Shown in pieces: positions 34,561 to 42,084 of a stretch of DNA of 64,000 nt (position 1 is its first letter; every line of letters starts with the position of its first letter). The notes beneath the pieces are model-generated. The model was given only the letters and a program-made list of their open reading frames with translations. It did no database searches and was not told the origin of the DNA. The position numbers and the translations under genes were made by a program. Source of the DNA: Dawidia cretensis. Lineage in GTDB: Bacteria > Bacteroidota > Bacteroidia > Cytophagales > Cyclobacteriaceae. The stretch spans positions 62,001 through 126,000 of the forward strand of contig NZ_JAHESE010000002.1 in assembly GCF_018598175.1 (NCBI RefSeq), in the 5' to 3' direction.

Positions 34561-37191
34561 TTAGGGTATAGGTATGGAAGTTTTCAGCATATTAGACGTC
34601 ATGGGTAAATGTGTGTCGGGCTGACCGCCGCCGATACTAAGTTCCAGCGGCCCGGAGGTGCCGGGCGGAATTTTCACCATGAGTGCTATGGACTGCGTTT
34701 CGCCAATGTTAAGATGTACTCGTTTGTAGGCCACCAGCGAACGGAACGGATGGCCGGTTTTGCGGGTAAGGTCTTTTGTGGAGGCATATACCTGCACGAC
34801 TTCGTCGCCGTCGAAACCGCCGGTGTTCTGCACGCGCGCCGAAACCTGAATGCTATCGGTGCCGGGGATACGTGCTGCGTGCAAATCTGTGTATAAAAAC
34901 GTGGTGTAACTCAGTCCATACCCAAACGGATAGAGCGGTGTCCCTTTGTAGTAGCGGTAGGTTTGGTTTGTGATGTTATAGTCGTCGAAGGGAGGGAGGT
35001 CGCGTGTGGATTTGTAGAATGTTATAGGTAATCGCCCTGCCGGATTATAGTCGCCAAACAGCACGTCGGCCAGTGCCTGCCCCGAGGCCTGGCCCGGATA
35101 CCAGGCTTCCACAATTGCCGGCACGTGATCGTTTTCCCACGTCACGGCGAGGGCGCTGCCATTGAGCAAGACCAGTACGATAGGTTTGCCTAACGCGTGG
35201 ATGGCCTTGATGAGGTTCTGCTGCGACTGGGGAAGATCGATGCGGGTTCGGTCGCCACCCCGAAAGCCGTCTATCATAACATCCATCTCTTCGCCTTCCA
35301 TACGCGGGGTGAGCCCCATGCACATTACTACCACATCCGCCTGACGGGCAGCTTCGACGGCATCGGGCAGGAGGTTGGGCTTGGGTGCCGCCCAGACCAG
35401 TTGCAGCTGGGCGTCGGCAAATGTTTCGATCGCTTCCACCACCACTTTATACTTCCTGCCCGCTTTCAGCTTCATAGGGGAAGTTTTTCGCAAGCGTGGA
35501 TCGCCGTATTCATCGCGAAAGTGATAGATCGTTTTTGTTACGAGGCTATCATCAATGTATAACTTTGTGTTGCACGTCGAAATAAACCCGAGCTGGTACG
35601 TGCCGGAATGGTGCGGAATGATGGCGCCGGTCCACCGCACACTAAAGTTGTCGTCGTCCATGTCTTTGCGCGGGGCGTTGTCTGACCAGTTGGCGTCCAG
35701 GGTCGAATCGACTTCCGTATACAGGGGCTTTCCCGCCAACGTTATATTGTTGTAGTATGCGGCCTGCAGCCCCGGTGTATTTTCGTTCGTAAAGAGTACC
35801 GTAGTGGGTACGGTGTAAAACATAGGCATGCCGTCGGCCAATTCAGATCCTTGCGCAAACAACACGCGCGTTTGGCGGGAGACCTTTTCTTTAATGCCTT
35901 GCAGGGGCGTGACGGCACGCGAAGGTACGCCATTGTAGTTGCCCAGCAGCATGAGCCATTGATCGGCGTTGGGGCCAATAACAGCGATCGTGCCCGGATC
36001 TTTTTTCAAGGGAAGTATGCTTTTATCGTCTTTGAGCAATACTATTGATTTACGTGCCGCATCCAGCGCCAGTGCCCGATGCTCTTTACTGTCGACAACG
36101 GAGTAGGGTATCTGCGCATACCTCACGTTTTCAACTGGGTCGAACATTCCCAACTTGAACCGCGCTTTGAAAAGTCTTCTTACGGCGGTGTTTATATGCT
36201 CTTCGGTAATGAGTTTCTTCGCGACAGCTTCTTTAAGGTGCAGATAGACGTTGCCACATTCTAAGTCCGTTCCGGCGATGACGGCGAGGCTTGCCGCCTC
36301 GTCGGGCGTTGGTACAATTTTATGATGCTTGTAGATGTCTGTGATCGCCTCACAATCGGAAACGATGTAGCCGTCGAAGCCCCATTCGTTTCGCAGAATG
36401 TCATCCAGCAAGTGCGTGCTGCCACAGCAGGCGTCGCCATTGTACCGGTTGTAAGCGCACATGAGCGAATACGGTCTGCCGAGGCGAACGGCCATTTCAA
36501 ACTGGGGCAAATAGGTATGCCGCAGGTCATGTTCGTTGGTGACGGCGTTAAACACATGCCGCGCTGGCTCAGGGCCGCTGTGTACGGCAAAGTGCTTTAT
36601 GGTGGCAACGGTTTTCAGGTAGTGAGGATCGTCTCCTTGCAGCCCTTTAATGAAGTTAACCGCCAGAGTTCCCGTGAGGTAGGGGTCTTCTCCATAGGTC
36701 TCTTGTCCGCGCCCCCAGCGGGGGTCGCGAAAAATGTTTATATTCGGTGACCACAGGGTTAGCCCCTGGTATATAAATCGTTTGTCGTTTCGGGCAAAGT
36801 GGTGGTGTTTTGCACGTGCTTCGTCGGCGATAACCGTTGATACCTCATGCAGCAGGGCTTCGTCCCAGGTTGCGCCGAGGCCGATGGACTGTGGAAATAC
36901 CGTGGCCAATCCGGCCCGGGCTACGCCGTGCAGGCCTTCGGACCACCAGTTATAGCGCGGTATATGCAGCCGTTCAATAGCCGGCGCATCGTGTACCATC
37001 TGGCTGATTTTCTCCTCCAGCGTCATGCGTCCAACAAGGTCGTTAACCCGTTCGTTTATGGGCAGCGCGATATCCAGGTACGGCAATATGGCATCATGTT
37101 TTTCTACAGAGCAGTCGGTGCCGATGAGAGCCAATGCTGATATAAAACACGCTTCGAATGCCTTTCGTCCGTAGCGGAGCCAATTCTTCAT
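34561..37191 (-). CDS. GH3 beta-glycosidase (beta-xylosidase/glucosidase type) with PA14 domain
   Basis: An 876-residue exported hydrolase. The N-terminal signal contains a lipobox-like IGTDC. The (beta/alpha)8 domain shows MTLEEKISQM, GLHGVARAG, TLWSPNINIFRDPRWGRGQETYGEDPYL, KHFAVHSG and the nucleophile Asp in GYIVSDCEAI. A PA14 insert (about 470-610) sits in the C-terminal alpha/beta domain, which has the acid-base candidate Glu in MEGEEMDV, and a fibronectin-III-like domain ends the protein. The subgroup resembles xylan 1,4-beta-xylosidases. It is the first gene of the pentonate operon, linking liberation of a pentose with its oxidation. Promoter in the 280-bp gap to the AraC gene. Confidence 0.9.
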   Translation of the reverse strand: MKNWLRYGRKAFEACFISALALIGTDCSVEKHDAILPYLDIALPINERVNDLVGRMTLEEKISQMVHDAPAIERLHIPRYNWWSEGLHGVARAGLATVFPQSIGLGATWDEALLHEVSTVIADEARAKHHHFARNDKRFIYQGLTLWSPNINIFRDPRWGRGQETYGEDPYLTGTLAVNFIKGLQGDDPHYLKTVATIKHFAVHSGPEPARHVFNAVTNEHDLRHTYLPQFEMAVRLGRPYSLMCAYNRYNGDACCGSTHLLDDILRNEWGFDGYIVSDCEAITDIYKHHKIVPTPDEAASLAVIAGTDLECGNVYLHLKEAVAKKLITEEHINTAVRRLFKARFKLGMFDPVENVRYAQIPYSVVDSKEHRALALDAARKSIVLLKDDKSILPLKKDPGTIAVIGPNADQWLMLLGNYNGVPSRAVTPLQGIKEKVSRQTRVLFAQGSELADGMPMFYTVPTTVLFTNENTPGLQAAYYNNITLAGKPLYTEVDSTLDANWSDNAPRKDMDDDNFSVRWTGAIIPHHSGTYQLGFISTCNTKLYIDDSLVTKTIYHFRDEYGDPRLRKTSPMKLKAGRKYKVVVEAIETFADAQLQLVWAAPKPNLLPDAVEAARQADVVVMCMGLTPRMEGEEMDVMIDGFRGGDRTRIDLPQSQQNLIKAIHALGKPIVLVLLNGSALAVTWENDHVPAIVEAWYPGQASGQALADVLFGDYNPAGRLPITFYKSTRDLPPFDDYNITNQTYRYYKGTPLYPFGYGLSYTTFLYTDLHAARIPGTDSIQVSARVQNTGGFDGDEVVQVYASTKDLTRKTGHPFRSLVAYKRVHLNIGETQSIALMVKIPPGTSGPLELSIGGGQPDTHLPMTSNMLKTSIPIP

Positions 37192-37471
37192 ACAATAATA
37201 TCCAGTTCGTCAGCCGTTTCTCGAATGCCGGGCACAATTTGCAAAATGAGTGCCTTGGCAACCCTGCAAGCTGTATAGTCTTGACGATTCAAACTTCCAA
37301 TAAACGACGGTGTTGAATTTTAAACACGTTTGCGGGATCGATGTAAAGCATAAACTTTGGGTCTTTTTTGTTTTTATATCCGTGTGCTTTTTACAGCTTT
37401 GTTAAAATGCGGGATAGGGCGGCCGGTGTGCCCGGCCATGTGTGGTTGATACTATCGATCTGCTTATTGCC
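37192..37471. promoter_or_regulatory. Divergent promoter region between GH3 operon and AraC operon
   Basis: The 280-bp gap must drive both operons. TTTG (37329-37332), 19 bp, AAACTTTG (37352-37359) is a one-mismatch Bacteroidota promoter toward the AraC gene. CACGTTTGC at 37325-37333 resembles half of the operator-like palindromes elsewhere, and an interrupted GGCAC ... GTGCC repeat lies near 37230-37255. No clean minus-strand promoter was seen. Confidence 0.4.
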
Positions 37472-38350
37472 ATGAACCAGTTTTTTTTACATCGCGGAAA
37501 TTCAACGGAACTGGAGGGATTTAGTCACATCCACGAGATGGGCATTCGAAAAAATACCAGCATTCAGCACAATTCACTCTGTTCAACGACTACCGGCAAT
37601 ATTCGCCTTTATTATATCCTGGATGGAAAGTTCGAGTGGTCTATCAATGACCGGAGTCATAGTCTCTACCCAGGCGACCTGGCAGTCATTTTGCCGGGGC
37701 AGGCTTTTGGCGGTAGCAAGGAATTTATTGATATAGGCACGTTCTGCTGGATATGCGTGGATGTAAAACAGGACGGCAGTAGCCGCAATATGACGTTGGG
37801 CGATTGGAGTGGGTTATCGGAGCATGACAGTATTACGATCAGCAAGATTCTGCATCTCCACGATATTGCGGTACTATCAAAAGTAAAAGAGGCATTTGTC
37901 ATGCTTCAGGGTATTAAGGATGAGCTGTTTCAGCGAGAGATAGGCTATGTGACACGGGTAAATCACCTCATTGACGATTTGCTGATATTCGTCGCGCGGC
38001 AATCGGGCCAACAGCGAAATTTGCGACGGGACTTTCCGGAGACGTTTACCAAGCTGGAGGAAACGTTACGCCGGAACCTGGCGCATCAATGGACAGTGGA
38101 AGAGATGGCCGCGCTGATTGGACTTGGAACGACGGCTTTTTCTGAAAAGGTGAAAAACTATACCGGATTTTCTCCGCTGAACTACCTCATTAATATTCGT
38201 GTATCCGAGGCGATCAAACTATTAAAAAAGCAGGAGATCAATGTCACCGAGATTGCGTTAGAAACCGGCTTTTATTCATCCCAGCATTTTGCCACGACGT
38301 TTAAAAAGCTCACCGGGTATACCCCTGTGGAATTCAGAAAGAAGAAATAG
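37472..38350 (+). CDS. AraC-family transcriptional regulator
   Basis: 292 residues starting at the ATG at 37472 (MNQFFLHRGNS...); the ATG at 37442 would add only ten residues. The N-terminal half is a cupin-like ligand-binding domain (IRLYYILDGKFEWSIND, LYPGDLAVILPGQ). The C-terminal ~100 residues are two helix-turn-helix motifs (WTVEEMAALIGLGTTAFSEKVKNYTGFSPLNYL and VTEIALETGFYSSQHFATTFKKLTGYTPVEFR). It is likely a sugar- or sugar-acid-responsive activator of its own operon (kinase, GH43) and probably of the divergent pentonate operon. Confidence 0.9.
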   Translation: MNQFFLHRGNSTELEGFSHIHEMGIRKNTSIQHNSLCSTTTGNIRLYYILDGKFEWSINDRSHSLYPGDLAVILPGQAFGGSKEFIDIGTFCWICVDVKQDGSSRNMTLGDWSGLSEHDSITISKILHLHDIAVLSKVKEAFVMLQGIKDELFQREIGYVTRVNHLIDDLLIFVARQSGQQRNLRRDFPETFTKLEETLRRNLAHQWTVEEMAALIGLGTTAFSEKVKNYTGFSPLNYLINIRVSEAIKLLKKQEINVTEIALETGFYSSQHFATTFKKLTGYTPVEFRKKK

Positions 38351-38371
38351 AAACTTAAAATACGCAAAGAA

Positions 38372-39898
38372 ATGGAATGTGTCATTACCGTAGAGCTTGG
38401 AACAAACGCGGTGCGTGTCTTTGCCTTTGATTTGAAAGGAAATGTGCTGTCATCGGCGAAGGGTTCTTATCCGACATTTCATATTCAGCCCGATTACAGT
38501 GAACAGGATCCTGAACAGATTTTCATCACGATGTTGTATGTGTTGAAAAATATGATCACCGAAACGTTGCACCCCAGGCGCTACGGGGTGCAATCCATCT
38601 GTTTTGTTGCCTCGATGCACAGCGTGCTTGCCATCGATGATCAGGGCGTGCCACTGGGAAATGTGATTACCTGGGCCGATAACCGCGGTAAGAAAGAGGC
38701 GCAAGAACTAAAGGAGTCTGATTTGGGTAAGGTGCTGTATCGGGCCACGGGCACACCCATCCACCCCATGTCGCCACTGATTAAAATAGCGTGGATGAAA
38801 AATAATGACAAATCGCGATTTGCGCGTGCGTCGAAATTTCTGTCGCTGAAGAGTTATATTCTCCAGCAGCTTACAGGGGAGTTTGTTCTCGACTATAGTT
38901 TAGCGTCTGCAACGGGGCTACTGAATATTCACACCATGAAGTGGGAGCAGACGGCGCTTGATTTTGCGGGCATCCAGGCAGACCAATTGCCCAGTCTAAT
39001 GTCTGTGTTTGACGTTCCGGGTAAGCTGAGAAAGGAATATCAAAAGTCGCTGGGATTGGAAAGCAACACGCGGATTATGGTAGGCTCCAGCGACGGTTGC
39101 ATGGCCACGCTGGGGGCCGGCGTATGGCGGGAAGACAAAGCCACGGTAACAGTCGAAGACAGTGGCGCAGTACGCGTGGTGGGCAAAAAGGTTTTGGACG
39201 ATGATAAGCAGCGCTTCTTTAACTACCTGCTGGCGGAGAATTATTATATATCGGGAGGCCCTACCAACAACGGAGGAGTTATTTTTGATTGGTTTGCCAA
39301 GCAGTTTGGTACGTCCAGCGCTCCGTTTGACACGGAATATATGATGGATAGTCTGATTCAGGAAGCTGCTAATGTTCGGGTGGGATCAGAAGGATTGTTG
39401 TTCCTGCCCTATTTGCTGGGCGAGCGCGCGCCGATCTGGAATGCGAATGCCAGAGGATCTTATTTCGGATTAAATATCAAGCACGAGCGACAGCACTTTA
39501 TACGGGCCACGATTGAAGGGATTTTGTATGAAATATATAGCATCGGTAAAATCTTACAAGAGCATCGGACGATAAACAGTCTATCGATCAACGGCAGTTT
39601 TGCCACGATACCGTTCTGCGCCCAGTTGCTGGCAGATATCTTTAATAAGCCTGTAAATATGGCGATGAACGCCAATAGCGCAAGCCGGGGCGCATTTCTG
39701 TTGTGTGCGATCGATATGGGAATCTATTCCACATTCGAGCAGGCCGCAGAAAGTACGACGTACCAGGAAACGATTATGCCGCGGGAATCGAATCACGAAA
39801 CGCACAGCCGCTACTTTCAGATTTTCGAGCGACTTAGCGTGAAGCTAACAGAAGAGTTTGAGGCGCTGGCAGCGCTTCAGCATAACGGGGAGTACTGA
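38372..39898 (+). CDS. FGGY-family carbohydrate kinase (gluconokinase-like)
   Basis: A 508-residue two-domain sugar kinase. N-terminal phosphate motif VELGTNAVRVFAFD, CFVASMHSVLAID, TWADNRGKKEAQEL, and the TGTPIHPMSPLIKIAWMKN signature that is characteristic of the FGGY gluconokinases. C-terminal ATPase half: GSSDGCMATLGAGV, EDSGAVRVV, GGPTNNGGVIFDWF, LPYLLGERAPIWNANARGSYFGL. It would phosphorylate gluconate (or a related aldonate/ketose) with ATP. It starts 21 bp after the AraC stop and its TGA overlaps the GH43 ATG. Xylulokinase or another FGGY specificity cannot be excluded. Confidence 0.85.
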   Translation: MECVITVELGTNAVRVFAFDLKGNVLSSAKGSYPTFHIQPDYSEQDPEQIFITMLYVLKNMITETLHPRRYGVQSICFVASMHSVLAIDDQGVPLGNVITWADNRGKKEAQELKESDLGKVLYRATGTPIHPMSPLIKIAWMKNNDKSRFARASKFLSLKSYILQQLTGEFVLDYSLASATGLLNIHTMKWEQTALDFAGIQADQLPSLMSVFDVPGKLRKEYQKSLGLESNTRIMVGSSDGCMATLGAGVWREDKATVTVEDSGAVRVVGKKVLDDDKQRFFNYLLAENYYISGGPTNNGGVIFDWFAKQFGTSSAPFDTEYMMDSLIQEAANVRVGSEGLLFLPYLLGERAPIWNANARGSYFGLNIKHERQHFIRATIEGILYEIYSIGKILQEHRTINSLSINGSFATIPFCAQLLADIFNKPVNMAMNANSASRGAFLLCAIDMGIYSTFEQAAESTTYQETIMPRESNHETHSRYFQIFERLSVKLTEEFEALAALQHNGEY

Positions 39899-41508
39899 TG
39901 TTGCATTTGATAGTACATGTCATTCTTTCTTCCTGTCGGAATCTCTTCTTAACACTGTGTGTTTCTTTCATCGCCGGCATTGCCTTTTCTGTCGCGGCAC
40001 AGCCAACGCCGGCACGCAATCCTGTCGTCTTTGCGGATGTGCCCGATATGGCTATTGTGCGGGTAAAAGATGTATACTATATGAGTAGTACGACGATGCA
40101 CCTGAGCCCGGGTGTACCCATGATGAAGTCGAAAGACCTGGTAAACTGGCAGCTTGTGAACTATGCCTACGATACCCTCGCAGCGATAGATGAGTTGAAC
40201 CTGGTCAACGGCAAGAGCAGCTACGGCAGGGGATCGTGGGCCAGCAGCTTGCGGTTTCACCGCGGTACCTATTACGTAACGACGTTTGCGCAGACCACGG
40301 GGAAAACTTACATTTTTACAACCCGTAACATCGAGAAGGGGCCGTGGAAGGTTTCTTCGTTCAAACCGTCTTATCATGATCACACACTCTTCTTTGATGA
40401 CGATGGACGCGTGTATCTTATTTACGGGGCCGGTACGCTGCGGCTGGTAGAGCTTACAGCCGATGCTTCGGACGTAAAACCAGGCACGACCGAGCAGGTG
40501 ATCATCGAGAATGCCAGCGCACCGGCGGGGCCGGATATAGGCCTGAAAGCAGAGGGCTCGCAATTATTTAAAGTGCACGGCAAGTACTACCTCTTTAACA
40601 TCACCTGGCCGAAAGGAGGCATACGCACGGTGGTGATCCATCGTGCCGACAACATAACGGGGCCGTACGAAGGACGCCTTGCATTACAAGACCTTGGCGT
40701 GGCACAAGGCGGGCTGATCGATACGCCCGACGGCAACTGGTATGCCTATTTGTTCCGCGACTATGGTGCCGTGGGACGGATCCCTTACTTGGTTCCTGTC
40801 AGATGGGTGGACGGCTGGCCGGTGCTGGGGCAAAATGGCAAGGTGCCCGAGAAACTCAACCTTCCTCCAAGCCGTGGCCTTATACCCGGCATCGTTGCTT
40901 CCGATGAGTTCAGCAGGAGAAAACACGATCGACCGCTTCCACTGGTCTGGCAGTGGAATCACAACCCAGAGAATACGCTTTGGTCTCTTACAGCGAGGCC
41001 TGGCTATCTGCGTCTCAAAACGGGTAGGATAGATACTTCTTTTCTTCAGGCCCGGAACACCCTCACGCAGCGTGCGATCGGCCCGGAGTGCTCCGGCATG
41101 ATCTCTCTCGATGTATCCAACATGAAGGATGGTGATTTCGCTGGCCTGGCGATGCTGCAAAAGCGATATGGACTTGTGGGGGTGAAGATGAACAATGGTG
41201 CGAAAAGTATTGTCATGGTCAACGCTGAAACGGAAAGTCCGGTTGAAATAGCCCGCCTGCCGCTCAGGCTTAATACCGTCTTCCTGAAAATCGATTGTGT
41301 CTTCAAGGAACTGAACGATACCGCATCATTTTTTTATAGCCTGGACGGAGAGTCGTGGATGACGATCGGGACGCAGCTTAAAATGACCTATACATTGCCT
41401 CATTTTATGGGATACCGTTATGGAATGTTTTATTATGCAAGCCAATATGTGGGCGGAAGCGTTGATTTTGATTTTTTCAGAATACAGGGCGGTGGCGCGG
41501 AAAACTAG
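39898..41508 (+). CDS. GH43 glycoside hydrolase (arabinofuranosidase/xylosidase type) with C-terminal beta-sandwich
   Basis: Secreted enzyme of 536 residues with a signal peptide (about 1-36, ending VAAQP). A five-bladed propeller (FADVPDMAIVRVKDVYYMSSTTMHLSPGVPMMKSKDLVNWQ) carries the general base Asp in ADVPDMA, a transition-state Asp in HDHTLFFDDDGRVYL and an acid Glu in KAEGSQLFKVHGKYYLF. The C-terminal ~200 residues are the concanavalin-like domain common in beta-xylosidase-type GH43 (GLAMLQKRYGLVGVKMNNG, YSLDGESWMTIG). It releases a pentose from xylan or arabinan side chains. Its ATG overlaps the kinase stop (TGATG), so translation is coupled. Confidence 0.9.
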   Translation: MLHLIVHVILSSCRNLFLTLCVSFIAGIAFSVAAQPTPARNPVVFADVPDMAIVRVKDVYYMSSTTMHLSPGVPMMKSKDLVNWQLVNYAYDTLAAIDELNLVNGKSSYGRGSWASSLRFHRGTYYVTTFAQTTGKTYIFTTRNIEKGPWKVSSFKPSYHDHTLFFDDDGRVYLIYGAGTLRLVELTADASDVKPGTTEQVIIENASAPAGPDIGLKAEGSQLFKVHGKYYLFNITWPKGGIRTVVIHRADNITGPYEGRLALQDLGVAQGGLIDTPDGNWYAYLFRDYGAVGRIPYLVPVRWVDGWPVLGQNGKVPEKLNLPPSRGLIPGIVASDEFSRRKHDRPLPLVWQWNHNPENTLWSLTARPGYLRLKTGRIDTSFLQARNTLTQRAIGPECSGMISLDVSNMKDGDFAGLAMLQKRYGLVGVKMNNGAKSIVMVNAETESPVEIARLPLRLNTVFLKIDCVFKELNDTASFFYSLDGESWMTIGTQLKMTYTLPHFMGYRYGMFYYASQYVGGSVDFDFFRIQGGGAEN

Positions 41509-42084
41509 AAATCGTTCCACTATACAGGAGTTCGGATAATCAATTTCAGCTATCCGATTTTAGGACAAACCTACCATCTATCGATGCCTCTTTAGATATA
41601 GCCGTTTGGTATATGCGAATACCCCGTCCCATATGCCAACGCAAGCTTTCCATGCTTCATCTTCAATAAAAAACGTTTTATGTGTTGACCTCGATCTCTT
41701 GGTATAGTACATACCATCTCTTATGTCCTGTTGGTTTTTGACAATGTGTATTACTGAAGGAGTAATCGGAAGCTTGCGGTTTCATTTATTTTCACCCACC
41801 ATGCAAACGTTTGAAAAAACTCTTGCTAATAAGTATGAACATAGATACATTTATCTAACCAAACGCTAAACCATGGCACGGCTGATACTTCTATCATACG
41901 TGAACACATCCATTATTGCTCATAGAGGTGTCGAAGGGAAGGTGAGATTTAAAGAGCACCCTGGATCCATCCGTGCCGGGAATGTAGACCATCGCTCCGA
42001 TGTGCGAACACTTCCTCGGGGCACATATATCATACAGTTAAACGCCTCGCAAAGAAGCGAGTCCACCACTTCATAACACCGATA
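41509..42084. other. 576-bp upstream region of the second PUL, with relic and palindromes
   Basis: No intact gene. It contains TGGTAT-5 bp-ATACCA at 41700-41716 and the perfect palindrome CAAACGTTTG at 41804-41813, both possible operators. A 67-codon frame at 41873-42076 ends in DVRTLPRGTYIIQLNAS, which resembles the end of a T9SS type A sorting domain without its protein. TACATTTA at 41847-41854 is a one-mismatch -7 element. Confidence 0.45.
41804..41813. promoter_or_regulatory. Palindromic operator candidate CAAACGTTTG
   Basis: Perfect 10-bp palindrome centred on CG; extended left half ATGCAAAC is identical to a half site of the 3371-3386 palindrome. It lies 272 bp before the GH92 start. 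Confidence 0.4.
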
